Positions 6,196 through 14,448 are shown, numbered from the stretch's first letter. The stretch: 33,911 nucleotides of DNA from an uncultured Methylobacillus sp. (GCA_946478965.1 CAMLDQ010000017.1:1-33911); one strand, 5' to 3'. The notes: generated by a model not told the origin, from the letters alone. Numbers and translations are program-made.

Positions 6196-8922
6196 TCAAA
6201 AACGCATGCCGAGCCCGAGGCTGAACAGCGTTTCGCGGTTGTCGAAGTTCACGGTGTCGGCGTTGGCGTGCTGCGTCGTGAATCCGTAATCCGTGTAATC
6301 CGTCCGTGTATAGTCCAGTTTTACGAAGAGCGTGCGGTAGGCAGGTACTTCGGCGCCGATGCCGAAGCGATTGCCCTTGAGTATGTCGTCCCGGTCTACC
6401 CAGTTGTTGGCATTGCCCTTGTTGTAGAGCGTGTTGAATCGGGTATGCACCTGCCCGGCCCTCACGTATAGCAGTGTGCCGTTTTCCAGCACGTAGCCCA
6501 CTTTCGCACTGGCTCCATAGCCGCCCTTTTTGCTGACGGATACGTCGCGTCCGCCGCCGCCGGAGTCGCGATTGTTGGTCCATTCGGCATTGCTCGCATC
6601 GGCCTCCACTTCCAGCCCCAGGTAAATCCGGCTGAAGGTCGTGCCGTAGCCGCCAAAAAAGCCCAGCGTGGTGCCGGCGTTGCCAAAGTCACCCGTAAAC
6701 GCGCAGTTGCTGCATCCGCTGCCACCGCCATCATTGTGGATCGCGTCCATCCGCGAACCCATCACGCCGTATCCCATCCTGGCCCCCGCATAAAAGCCGC
6801 GCGCCGATGCCGGGTCGATATTGGCGGACGGCGTGGCCTCGGCGTTGAAACGCCAGCCCAGGCCGACGCGGAACAGGCTTTCCCGGTTATCGAATCGGTC
6901 CACGGTGAACTCGGTGCCGGCGACATTGGCCTGTGATGCGGCGTCATGCGCGTTATAGCGCGTATAGGTGTAATCCATGCGCAGCAGCAGGTTGCTGCCC
7001 GCAGGAATATCGATGCCTACACCGTAACGCTGTCCGTACCTGGCATTGGCCTTGTCGTACGCGCCAGTTGCGGCGAACTGGTTTTCGGTGTCATAGGTAT
7101 CGAAATCGGTACGCACCATGCCCAGGCGTCCATAGAGCAAACCACCCGGCAAGGCATAGCCGCCGCGCACGCTGAGTCCGTAGCTGTCGTTCTTGTCCAG
7201 TGACATGGTGCGGGCGTCAGCTTTGGTCTTGCTGTGGTACCAGTTCGCGCTGCTGGTTTCCGCTTCCAGTTCCAGTCCGTAATACCAGCGGTTCCACATC
7301 TGTCCGTAGCCGGCGAAGAAGCCGCTGGTTTGCCCGCCGTTCTTGCCGAGGTCCATTTCATCCGTGCCTCCGTCACTGCGCTGGCTGAACAGCTCGGTGG
7401 ACAATGCGCCGTAACCGGTTTGCGCGCCGGCATAGAAGCCCGAATAGTCCGACAGGCTGGGGAGCGCCGGCAGTTCCAGTCCTTGCATGTCGCTGGCGGC
7501 CAGATAAATACCGGGAGCGCTGGCTACCGCCACAGGCCGGGGCACGCGTCCGGGGGTATAGCCAATGCTGATGAAAATCTGGTTCTTGTCGTAGTCGAAG
7601 GTATTCTGGATGCCGTTCACCACGGTAGTGTTGGCATTGGTTTCACGCAGCATGATGCGGTAATCGCCCGCGATGTAGATGTCTTTGCCGAGGTAATACT
7701 TGGCACCGAAACCCGCATCGAGATAATCCTCGTTGCGGTCTATGCCCTGGAACGCGCTGCGCGAATAGGCGAGCCTGCCATTCAGGCTGAAGTCCTGGGT
7801 GAAATCATGATCCACCCTGGCGCCGATGGTCGTGTCCAGATAACTCGAAGCACCGGTAATGGTGGTTTCGGCCAGCTCGCGATCGAGAAACGCCGTGAGG
7901 TAGGTCGACGGCCCGATGGCGAATTTGGCATCGGCGCCGAAGTAGGGCTTGCTGACATCGGCCAGCAGTGCATTCTTGTAATTCTGCACCAGATGGCCGA
8001 CATAGAATTCGGCCTTGTTGTTGCCGCCGAAATCGAATCCCATGCCGGCGGAAAGGCGGTAGCCATCGGAATCCCGGCCGACATCGTTCTGGTCGTATCT
8101 TCGGGTATCGGAAGCCGCCTGTAAAAACGCCTCGTACCTGTCCGAAATTTTGAAAGTGGCACGTCCGCCGGCGGAGTAGAGTTTGCGGTCGCGGTCGTTC
8201 ATGTTGACGATGCCGCCGCCAATGGCCGGTACATTGCTGAAATCGAGGTGCTCGTAGGTCGTCCCCAGACGCAAGGCGATGCGCTCGAACTGATGGAAAA
8301 CCCCCAGGTGCGCCTTGCTTTCCCAGTAGCGGGTTGGCTCCGCGGCAAGCGAAGCTCGATTCGGATCGTCCAGGACTGCCCGGTCTTCGTGATTGCGGCT
8401 GATGCCTGCGCCGCCGTAAATGTTGGATTTCTCCGAAATATCGAAGCGCCCCTGGGCTTCCAGCCAATGGTCGGTGACGTTTTCGCTGGAATTCGAACGG
8501 TAAATATCCTTGTCGACACCCGTCCAGATGTTGAGGCTATGCCGTTCCCAATTGGATTTCACGGACAGTGTCGGGGAAATGACGGTGACGAGGTCGTCGG
8601 CCTCGCCGATACGCGTGGCATAGATATTGTCGTCATAAAGCTCGGTCAGGGAAACTTCGGGCCTGACCACGAACGTCCCTATCCGGAATCCTTCCGGTAC
8701 CGAGGCTGGGCGTGGCGTAGCGGTCGGTTTCAGTGGATCGCCTGAAGGCAGTGGCGATATCGGAATATCCAGTGTCATCGGCCGCGACATTTCGCGCGCT
8801 GCCGGCCCCTCTTCCGCCTGCAACGGCACCCCTGGCGTCGCGGCCTGGTCTGCAAGCACGGCATTGGGAAACAATATTGCCAGGCTAGTGAGTGTAACGA
8901 TTTTTCTTTTGGTAAAGCGCAC
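6196..8922 (-). CDS. Triple-barrel outer-membrane protein (BBP2-type barrel plus two small Omp barrels)
   Basis: This is a 908-aa outer-membrane protein. It starts with GTG at 8922, with AAGGGG 7-11 nt upstream, and has a signal peptide to about residue 24 (VLA/D). After a Pro-rich linker, residues about 70-470 look like a large beta-barrel of the BBP2_2 type, with its typical opening RPEVSLTELYDDNIYAT and alternating strands; this type is often linked to polysaccharide or surface export. Two repeats of an opacity-type small barrel follow, at about 491-690 and 705-908. They share GFYAGA-(T/M)GYG, a second GFFAGYG/GFFGGYG, YYGLELEAE/YLGLEVEAD, and FDNRE(S/T)LF-(V/L)GLG-RF ends. The final Phe is the usual outer-membrane assembly signal, and the middle repeat also ends in RF. 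A CSNC pair lies in the third unit. Its exact function is unknown. Confidence 0.82.
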   Translation of the reverse strand: MRFTKRKIVTLTSLAILFPNAVLADQAATPGVPLQAEEGPAAREMSRPMTLDIPISPLPSGDPLKPTATPRPASVPEGFRIGTFVVRPEVSLTELYDDNIYATRIGEADDLVTVISPTLSVKSNWERHSLNIWTGVDKDIYRSNSSENVTDHWLEAQGRFDISEKSNIYGGAGISRNHEDRAVLDDPNRASLAAEPTRYWESKAHLGVFHQFERIALRLGTTYEHLDFSNVPAIGGGIVNMNDRDRKLYSAGGRATFKISDRYEAFLQAASDTRRYDQNDVGRDSDGYRLSAGMGFDFGGNNKAEFYVGHLVQNYKNALLADVSKPYFGADAKFAIGPSTYLTAFLDRELAETTITGASSYLDTTIGARVDHDFTQDFSLNGRLAYSRSAFQGIDRNEDYLDAGFGAKYYLGKDIYIAGDYRIMLRETNANTTVVNGIQNTFDYDKNQIFISIGYTPGRVPRPVAVASAPGIYLAASDMQGLELPALPSLSDYSGFYAGAQTGYGALSTELFSQRSDGGTDEMDLGKNGGQTSGFFAGYGQMWNRWYYGLELEAETSSANWYHSKTKADARTMSLDKNDSYGLSVRGGYALPGGLLYGRLGMVRTDFDTYDTENQFAATGAYDKANARYGQRYGVGIDIPAGSNLLLRMDYTYTRYNAHDAASQANVAGTEFTVDRFDNRESLFRVGLGWRFNAEATPSANIDPASARGFYAGARMGYGVMGSRMDAIHNDGGGSGCSNCAFTGDFGNAGTTLGFFGGYGTTFSRIYLGLEVEADASNAEWTNNRDSGGGGRDVSVSKKGGYGASAKVGYVLENGTLLYVRAGQVHTRFNTLYNKGNANNWVDRDDILKGNRFGIGAEVPAYRTLFVKLDYTRTDYTDYGFTTQHANADTVNFDNRETLFSLGLGMRF

Positions 8923-8954
8923 CCTAACCCCTTTTTATCCTGCCATGCCGGTTG

Positions 8955-9028
8955 CTGGAGTCCTGCGCAACAAACATCATCGGCGTCGTCGATGTTCGTG
9001 CCCTATGGCACGGCATATGGAACTCCAG
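8955..9028. promoter_or_regulatory. Nested inverted repeats in divergent gap
   Basis: The 246-bp gap between the outer-membrane protein gene (minus) and the regulator gene (plus) contains CTGGAGT (8955-8961) / ACTCCAG (9022-9028) enclosing CGTGCC (8997-9002) / GGCACG (9007-9012). The inner dyad (6-bp arms, 4-bp spacer) has the size of a CRP/FNR-family operator but not the TTGAT consensus. The gap must hold both promoters; I could not place them firmly. Confidence 0.3.
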
Positions 9029-9168
9029 TCTCGTTATTGAAACCGGATATGGTTATCTTGAGAATAAGGGCTTCTACGGATTGATGGCGTCTGCCGGCGG
9101 TATTAGCGTAACGGCCATGAAGAAATCTGCCGTTCAGACTAAAACTGCAATCCGCGCCCGAGGCGTAG

Positions 9169-9804
9169 TTGAACCGAGAACAGATTAAGCCCGATACCGG
9201 CCTGGAATCGCTGTTCGGCGCGCTTGAGCAGCGCGACTATCCGGAAAACGCCGTCATCTACCATGCCGGCAAGCCATGCGAAGCGCTGTATGAGATTTCT
9301 CAAGGTCTGGTCAAACTCGTGCATTACCTTCCAAACGGAGCCGTGCGTACCGTCCGCCTGTTGCGCCGGCACGATACGTTCGGCCTTGAAGCGCTGGTGG
9401 ACGAGCACTACCACCATACGGCGATCGCCTTGCAGGAAACCAGGCTGCGCCTGATACCGCTCGATAGGATGCAGTCGCTACGGCAAAGCCATCCTGAACT
9501 CTCGCAGCAACTCATGCTGGACTGGCAGAAAAGCCTGGATGAGGCCGACAGGTTCATCACCGAATTCTCGACGGGCTCGGCGGAATCGCGTCTGGCAAGG
9601 CTGTTGCTGTTTCTTGCCGAGCCCAGCCAGGGCTGTTGCTTCAACAAGATCGGGCGCCTGGACATTGCTTCCATCCTGGGGGTTACGACCGAGACTTCCA
9701 GCCGCCTGATGGCAGATTTCAGGCGTCGAGGCGTGATCGACTGCCTGCCCGGGCGCTGCAACTGCAACCCGCAGCAGCTGAAGGTGATTGCGGAAGATAT
9801 CTGA
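9169..9804 (+). CDS. CRP/FNR-family transcriptional regulator (FNR-type recognition helix, no iron-sulfur cysteines)
   Basis: This is a 211-aa transcription factor. The TTG start at 9169 follows GAGG by 5 nt; no ATG lies near the start of the domain. Residues about 10-115 form the cyclic-nucleotide-type sensor barrel (GKPCEALYEISQGLVKLVHYLPNGAVRTVRLLRRHDTFG), followed by the dimer helix (about 107-135) and the winged helix. The recognition helix GVTTETSSRLMADFRRRG has Glu175, Ser178 and Arg179 in the E--SR pattern that lets FNR read TTGAT half-sites. The N-terminal Cys cluster of true FNR is missing; Cys are at 37, 156, 157, 192, 197 and 199. The signal it senses is therefore open (DNR-like haem/NO or thiol redox are possibilities). 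It is divergent from the outer-membrane protein cluster, which contains a matching box. Confidence 0.88.
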   Translation: MNREQIKPDTGLESLFGALEQRDYPENAVIYHAGKPCEALYEISQGLVKLVHYLPNGAVRTVRLLRRHDTFGLEALVDEHYHHTAIALQETRLRLIPLDRMQSLRQSHPELSQQLMLDWQKSLDEADRFITEFSTGSAESRLARLLLFLAEPSQGCCFNKIGRLDIASILGVTTETSSRLMADFRRRGVIDCLPGRCNCNPQQLKVIAEDI

Positions 9805-9954
9805 ACGGCTCAGCAATGCCAGGCAGACCGTGTCGCCCGCGCTACCGCAACTCTTGCCTAGTTGCATCTGGAAACGATCGCTTGCCTGCAACCCGCTGCT
9901 CGGTTTATGTTGCTCGACATCTGGAATTGATGTTACGGCACGAGAGACTCCGTT

Positions 9955-10374
9955 ATGCGCCAACTTGTTACCCGGCTCCAAATTAGCACGCAAGGTCGCC
10001 GTATCTACGACATCACTGCAGACGCGGTGGGTTGGGCGCGGCAGAGCGGGCTGACCACCGGCATGCTGACGCTCTACATCCAGCACACTTCCGCCAGTCT
10101 GCTGATCAACGAGAATTATGATCCGGATGTGATCGCCGACCTGGAGCGTTTTTTCGCGCGGCTGGTGCCGGATGGCGACCGGTTATTCGTGCACGTGGAC
10201 GAGGGGCCGGATGACATGCCGGCGCACGTGCGCGCTGCGCTGACGCAGACCCATCTTTGCATCCCGCTGGTTGAGGGGCGGCTTGCTCTCGGTACCTGGC
10301 AGGGCATCTTTCTGTATGAGCACCGCCATGCGCCGTATACGCGCAGCGTGGTGCTGCACCTGATGGGGGAGTAG
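9955..10374 (+). CDS. yjbQ: YjbQ family protein (UPF0047)
   Basis: This is a 139-aa cytoplasmic protein of the YjbQ/UPF0047 family. Members have weak thiamine-phosphate-synthase activity but their main role is not settled. Conserved segments are HTSASLLINENYDPDVIADLERFF, EGPDDMPAHVRAAL and LALGTWQGIFLYEHR, which hold the His/Asp/Glu metal-binding residues of the fold. Length is normal (about 135-140 aa). It opens a five-gene plus-strand run; the next gene starts 10 nt downstream. The gap before it (9805-9954) shows no clear terminator or promoter. Confidence 0.9.
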   Translation: MRQLVTRLQISTQGRRIYDITADAVGWARQSGLTTGMLTLYIQHTSASLLINENYDPDVIADLERFFARLVPDGDRLFVHVDEGPDDMPAHVRAALTQTHLCIPLVEGRLALGTWQGIFLYEHRHAPYTRSVVLHLMGE

Positions 10375-10384
10375 GGGGATAGCC

Positions 10385-10687
10385 ATGCATGTCACGCTGG
10401 TGCAGGTGCACGTCAAACCCGAGTTTGTGGCGGACTTCATCCGGGCCACTGCGGAAAACCACAGGCATTCGGTACAGGAAGCCGGCAATCGGCGTTTCGA
10501 CGTGCTGCAGTCTCCCGAGGATACGGGCCGGTTCGTGCTGTACGAAGCCTATGCCAGTGCTGCCGATGCGGCACTGCATAAACAGACCGCGCATTATCTC
10601 GCCTGGCGCGAAGCCGTGGCCGACTGGATGGCCGAGCCCCGGCAGGCCGTGCGCTATGACGGACTGTACCCCGAGGGCCCCCTATGA
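10385..10687 (+). CDS. LsrG-like antibiotic-biosynthesis-monooxygenase (ABM) domain protein
   Basis: This is a 100-aa single-domain ABM protein, expected to form a dimer in the cytoplasm. It resembles E. coli LsrG, the isomerase that acts on phosphorylated autoinducer-2, along its whole length as I remember that protein: MHVTLV at the start, then SVQEAGNRRFDVLQSPED, RFVLYEAY and the HK-T-HY segment. No other lsr gene (transporter, kinase LsrK, regulator LsrR) is nearby, so the substrate here is probably another small aldehyde, ketone or quinol compound. A GGGGGA ribosome site precedes the ATG. Its stop overlaps the start of the dehydrogenase gene (ATGA), which implies coupled translation and a shared pathway. 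Confidence 0.82.
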   Translation: MHVTLVQVHVKPEFVADFIRATAENHRHSVQEAGNRRFDVLQSPEDTGRFVLYEAYASAADAALHKQTAHYLAWREAVADWMAEPRQAVRYDGLYPEGPL

Positions 10688-11871
10688 TCCCGGCATTTGC
10701 GATTGCCCAGTTGCCGCGCATCGTATTCGGGGATGGCGTGCGGCGCCAGTTGCCGGCCCTGATCGCGGAATACGGAAAGTCGGTATTGCTGGTGACCGGT
10801 GCGGCGTCGTTCTGCGAATCGCTCGCCTGGGGTGAACTGGTCGAGGCGTTGGGCGCAAGGGAGATGGTCTGGCATCACGTGCGCGTCAGCGGCGAGCCGT
10901 CGCCAGAGTTGGCCGATCGTTTGGCGCAGCAATACCGTGGTCAGGGCATCGAGGTCGTCGTCGGCATCGGTGGCGGCAGCGTGCTGGATGCAGCCAAGGC
11001 GGTCGCCGGGCTGCTCGACGTGCCCAACAGCGTGATGGACTATCTGGAAGGCGTGGGCCCGGAGTTGCCCTACCAAGGCCCGGCCGTGCCGTTCATTGCC
11101 GTGCCCACCACGGCCGGCACCGGTTCCGAAGCCACCAAGAATGCGGTGCTGTCCAGGCAGGGGGTGGACGGATTCAAGAAATCCTTCCGGCATGACAGCC
11201 TGATCGCCAAGGTGGCGCTGGTTGATCCGGAACTGCTGGCGACCTGTCCAAAGAGCTTGATCGCCGCGGATGGCATGGATGCGTTTACCCAGTTGCTCGA
11301 GTCTTATGTCTCGCTCAGGGCAAATCCTTTCACCGACGCGCTTGCATTGTCCGGGATGCGTGCCGCGCGTGACAGTCTGCTGCCCTGGTACCGGGCGGAT
11401 GGAGACATGGCTGCGCACCGCTGCGGCATGGCGTATGCCTCGTTGCTGTCCGGCATCACGCTGGCGCAAGTCGGCCTGGGCTCCGTGCATGGCCTGGCCG
11501 CCCCTTTGGGGGCTTTTTTCCCTATTCCGCACGGCGTGGTATGCGGCACACTGGTCGCAGAATGCAGCCGAGTGAATATCCGCTGCCTGCGTGAGCGTGG
11601 CGCGGACAGTCCGGCTTTGGCCAAATACGCCGAGGTTGGGCGAATGCTGGCGGAAGATCAGGCCCTGGATGATGCTGAAGCGCATGCCGCCTTGCTGCGA
11701 ACGCTGGAGGATTGGACCGAGTGGCTGCAGCTCCCAAGGCTTGCCGCTTACGGTATGAAACATGCCGATATTGCGCGAGTCGTGGCCAATAGCCGCGGCA
11801 GCAGCATGAAAACCAATCCTGTCGTATTGCGCGATGACGAAGTCGCCGGCATTCTGGAGATGCGATTGTGA
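10684..11871 (+). CDS. Iron-type (group III) alcohol dehydrogenase
   Basis: This is a 395-aa NAD(P)-dependent alcohol/aldehyde oxidoreductase of the iron-containing family. The nucleotide site GIGGGSVLDAAKAVA (about residues 97-111) and VPTTAGTGSEATKNAV (about 140-155) are clear. The metal ligands expected at D-H-H-H positions read Asp199, Gln203, His269 and His283, so the second ligand (His in E. coli FucO) is Gln in GMDAFTQLLESYVS. Some relatives share this, so activity is not excluded, but the metal or its need may differ. The gene overlaps the LsrG-like gene upstream and the YjdF-like gene downstream. The substrate is unknown; the pairing suggests reduction or oxidation of the ABM protein's product. 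Confidence 0.9.
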   Translation: MIPAFAIAQLPRIVFGDGVRRQLPALIAEYGKSVLLVTGAASFCESLAWGELVEALGAREMVWHHVRVSGEPSPELADRLAQQYRGQGIEVVVGIGGGSVLDAAKAVAGLLDVPNSVMDYLEGVGPELPYQGPAVPFIAVPTTAGTGSEATKNAVLSRQGVDGFKKSFRHDSLIAKVALVDPELLATCPKSLIAADGMDAFTQLLESYVSLRANPFTDALALSGMRAARDSLLPWYRADGDMAAHRCGMAYASLLSGITLAQVGLGSVHGLAAPLGAFFPIPHGVVCGTLVAECSRVNIRCLRERGADSPALAKYAEVGRMLAEDQALDDAEAHAALLRTLEDWTEWLQLPRLAAYGMKHADIARVVANSRGSSMKTNPVVLRDDEVAGILEMRL

Positions 11872-12488
11872 GTGCGCAGGGGCGTTTTCTCGCTACGCTG
11901 CTGGTGGTATTCACGGCGGTTTTCGGCTGGTCGGCGGTATCCCCGCATGACCGCTTTACCTGGTATCTGGAAGTTTTCCCGGTTCTGGTCGCATTGCCTT
12001 TACTGGTATGGACCTATCTACGATTCCCGTTTTCGCGTCTGGCGTATGTCCTGATGCTGGTGCATGCGGTGATTCTGCTGATCGGCGGACACTACACCTA
12101 CGCCGAAATGCCGCTGTTCAGCTGGTTGCGCGACGAATACGGACTGGCGCGCAATTACTACGACCGTGTCGGCCATATTGCGCAGGGTTTCGTGCCGGCG
12201 ATCGTCGCACGTGAAATCCTGCTGCGAACCTCGCCACTGAGGCCCGGCAAGTGGCTGTTGTTCCTGGTGACCTGCGTGTGCCTTGCGATCAGCGCATTCT
12301 ATGAATTGCTGGAATGGTGGATCGCGCTGGCATCGGGTAGCGATGCGGTTGCCTTTCTCGCTACGCAAGGGGATGTCTGGGATACGCAATGGGACATGTT
12401 CCTGGCCTTGCTCGGCGCGCTCGCTTCTCAGGCGATGCTGGCCGGTCGGCACGACCAATCCATGCGTAAACTTGGGTTGCGCCTGTGA
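11868..12488 (+). CDS. YjdF-like inner-membrane protein (DUF2238)
   Basis: This is a 206-aa membrane protein of the DUF2238/YjdF family, function unknown. The GTG start at 11868 overlaps the dehydrogenase stop (GTGA). Six or so hydrophobic helices are visible. Conserved polar residues sit at helix ends: GGHYTYAEMPLFSW, YYDRVGHIAQGFVPAI and the acidic SAFYELLEWWIA and GDVWDTQWDMFLALLGA motifs, which mark the family. The conserved His, Glu and Asp facing the membrane could form a metal or proton site. It is translationally coupled to the VIT1-type transporter that follows. Confidence 0.85.
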   Translation: MSAQGRFLATLLVVFTAVFGWSAVSPHDRFTWYLEVFPVLVALPLLVWTYLRFPFSRLAYVLMLVHAVILLIGGHYTYAEMPLFSWLRDEYGLARNYYDRVGHIAQGFVPAIVAREILLRTSPLRPGKWLLFLVTCVCLAISAFYELLEWWIALASGSDAVAFLATQGDVWDTQWDMFLALLGALASQAMLAGRHDQSMRKLGLRL

Positions 12489-13237
12489 CAGTGCCCCAGA
12501 GCATGCGCGATCTTCATGCCCAGCATGAAGTGGCGGCGATTGAGGCGCGTCTTGCCGCGGACAAGAAAAACAGCTATCTGGGCGATGTCGTGCTGGGTGC
12601 CATCGATGGGTGCGTCACGACCTTTGCCGTGGTTGCGGGGGCGGCCGGGGCAGCGCTGCCGGCGCGGATCGCTATTATTCTCGGCGTAGCCAATCTGATT
12701 GCCGATGGGTTCAGCATGGCCGCCAGCAATTATCAGCGCACCAAAAGCGAGCACGAATTGCTGGCCAAGGCGCGTGCAATCGAGGAAATGCATGTTCGCG
12801 AGATTCCGCAAGGGGAACGCGAGGAAGTGCGGCAGATTTTTGCGGCCAAAGGATTTCAGGGCGCAGTGCTGGAAGAGATCGTCAACGGCATCACGCAGGA
12901 TCGCGAGTTGTGGGTCAATACCATGCTGACTGAGGAGTTGGGCTTGAGACTGGAGCTGCCGCGCCCCGGCGTGGCAGCAATGACGACGTTTCTGGGTTTC
13001 TGCGCGGCAGGCGCGGTACCGCTGGCGCCCTATCTGCTGCCGGGCTTGCCTGCCGACAATATTTTCGCGGCGAGCACCGTGGCCACCGGCATCACATTTT
13101 TTAGTATCGGCCTCTTGAAAGGGCGTGTGCTGCACTATCCCTTGTTCAAGTCGGGCCTGGAAACGCTGCTGGTGGGTGGAGCCGCCGCCGGACTGGCTTA
13201 CCTGGTCGGAATATTCCTGCGCGGGCTGGGCGGGTAG
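12485..13237 (+). CDS. VIT1/CCC1-family iron/manganese transporter
   Basis: This is a 250-aa membrane protein of the VIT1/CCC1 family, which moves Fe2+ or Mn2+ out of the cytosol. Family marks: LGDVVLGAIDGCVTTFAVVAGAAGA (first helix), NLIADGFSMAASNYQRTKSEHE (second helix, with metal-path Asp and Met) and the Glu-rich cytosolic metal-binding segment EIPQGEREEVRQIFAAKGFQGAVLEEIV...MLTEELGL. Three more helices complete the protein. The GTG start overlaps the previous stop (GTGA). It ends the yjbQ operon; envC converges with only 1 nt between the stops. The presence of a metal exporter with an iron-type dehydrogenase suggests, but does not prove, metal-linked control of this operon. Confidence 0.9.
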   Translation: MTVPQSMRDLHAQHEVAAIEARLAADKKNSYLGDVVLGAIDGCVTTFAVVAGAAGAALPARIAIILGVANLIADGFSMAASNYQRTKSEHELLAKARAIEEMHVREIPQGEREEVRQIFAAKGFQGAVLEEIVNGITQDRELWVNTMLTEELGLRLELPRPGVAAMTTFLGFCAAGAVPLAPYLLPGLPADNIFAASTVATGITFFSIGLLKGRVLHYPLFKSGLETLLVGGAAAGLAYLVGIFLRGLGG

Positions 13238-13238
13238 T

Positions 13239-14432
13239 CTATTTGACCACGCACCAATCCAGCGGGTCGAAGGGCTTGCTGCGATAGCGCAGTTCGAAAT
13301 ACAGTCCGGCCTCCTCGTTGCCGCCGCTGTTTCCGACCGTAGCGATATTGTCGCCGCCTCGTACTTCGTCGCCGACGCGCTTGAGCAGGGCCTCGTTGTT
13401 GCCGTACAGGCTCATGTAGCCGTCGCCGTGGTCGATGATGAGCAGGTTGCCGAACCCGCGCAGCCAGTCGGCAAAGACCACCGTGCCGCTGGCGATGGCC
13501 TTGACCTCGCTGCCGGCGCTGGCTTTGATGAACAGCCCTTTCCAGGAGATGCCGCTGTCTTCGCGTGAGCTGCCGAAGCGATTGGCGACGGCGCCGCGCA
13601 CCGGCAAGTTCAGCTTGCCTTTCAGCGCACCGAAGTCGACGTCGCCGGCACCGGGTGTGGGCAGCGCGTCGTTTTTACGCAGGCCTTGCTGCGCTTTGCG
13701 CTTGGGCTTGGCCGGCACGATGCGCGACAGGCGCTCCACCAGGTCGGAGAGTCGCTTTTCATCGCGCCGCAGCTTGGAGATTTCGCCGCGTTGCTGCTTG
13801 ATCTGGCTGGCGAGCTGCATCAGGACCTGTTTGCGGTCTTTTTGCTCGGCCTGCAGTTTTTGTTTCTGATCTTCCTGCGCGGCCTTGAGTGTCTCGATGT
13901 TCTTCAGTGTGGACGAGGTTTGTGCATCCAGTTCCGCGACATGGGTGAGATTGCGGCGCAAGGAGGTAATCAGCCGTGCCCGGGCCCGGGCTATGTAGCT
14001 GAAATATTGTAATTGGCGTGCGATGTCGGCAGGGTCGGTCAGGGACAAGACGATCTGCAGATAGCCTTGCTGGCCATCCAGATACTGTTGGTAGAGCTGT
14101 TTGCCCAACTGTTTCTGCTGGTCGCGTATGGTTTGTGCCAATCCGGACTGCTCTTGCCGCAAGGACAGCAGCGTCTTGCGGCTGGATTCCCGCTGCTTGG
14201 CGATTTCATACAGGTCACGGTTGGCGTCGCTGATCGCTTTTTCGCTCTTTTTTAGCGCATCCGCCGCCTCCGAATGCGCTTCCTTGGTGCTGTCGAGGTC
14301 TTTTTTCAGCGATTCGATCCGGCTTTGCAGTTCCTGTAGCGCTTCCTTGGATTCTTCCACCTTTCCGGCATGGACGGCGGTAGCAATGAACAGCAGCAAT
14401 CCGGCAAGCGTGCTGGCCAGCGGTAATCGCAT
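13239..14432 (-). CDS. envC: EnvC-type murein hydrolase activator (degenerate LytM domain)
   Basis: This is a 397-aa periplasmic protein. Residues 1-22 are a signal peptide (LFIATAVHA/G), about 25-250 form long coiled coils, and about 285-397 form a LytM (M23) domain. The zinc ligands of active M23 enzymes are lost: the first motif reads SWKGLFI, and the final HxH reads YFE. One His remains in IDHGDGYMSLYG. This is the EnvC pattern: a non-catalytic activator of cell-division amidases. The ATG at 14432 was chosen because it starts at a clean signal peptide 16 nt after the gpmI stop; an upstream ATG at 14477 has its GAGGA directly abutting. It is the second gene after gpmI. Confidence 0.88.
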   Translation of the reverse strand: MRLPLASTLAGLLLFIATAVHAGKVEESKEALQELQSRIESLKKDLDSTKEAHSEAADALKKSEKAISDANRDLYEIAKQRESSRKTLLSLRQEQSGLAQTIRDQQKQLGKQLYQQYLDGQQGYLQIVLSLTDPADIARQLQYFSYIARARARLITSLRRNLTHVAELDAQTSSTLKNIETLKAAQEDQKQKLQAEQKDRKQVLMQLASQIKQQRGEISKLRRDEKRLSDLVERLSRIVPAKPKRKAQQGLRKNDALPTPGAGDVDFGALKGKLNLPVRGAVANRFGSSREDSGISWKGLFIKASAGSEVKAIASGTVVFADWLRGFGNLLIIDHGDGYMSLYGNNEALLKRVGDEVRGGDNIATVGNSGGNEEAGLYFELRYRSKPFDPLDWCVVK

Positions 14433-14448
14433 TTTCCGGGGCAGGAAG

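Noticed and set aside
8952..9188. A 78-codon plus-strand open frame in the divergent gap before the regulator
   Set aside because: It has a TTG start with no ribosome site and no recognisable features, and it overlaps the regulator start. The gap is better explained as a divergent promoter region.
10654..11763. A 369-codon minus-strand open frame opposite the dehydrogenase
   Set aside because: It is antisense to a clear iron-type dehydrogenase, with no signal, domain or ribosome site.
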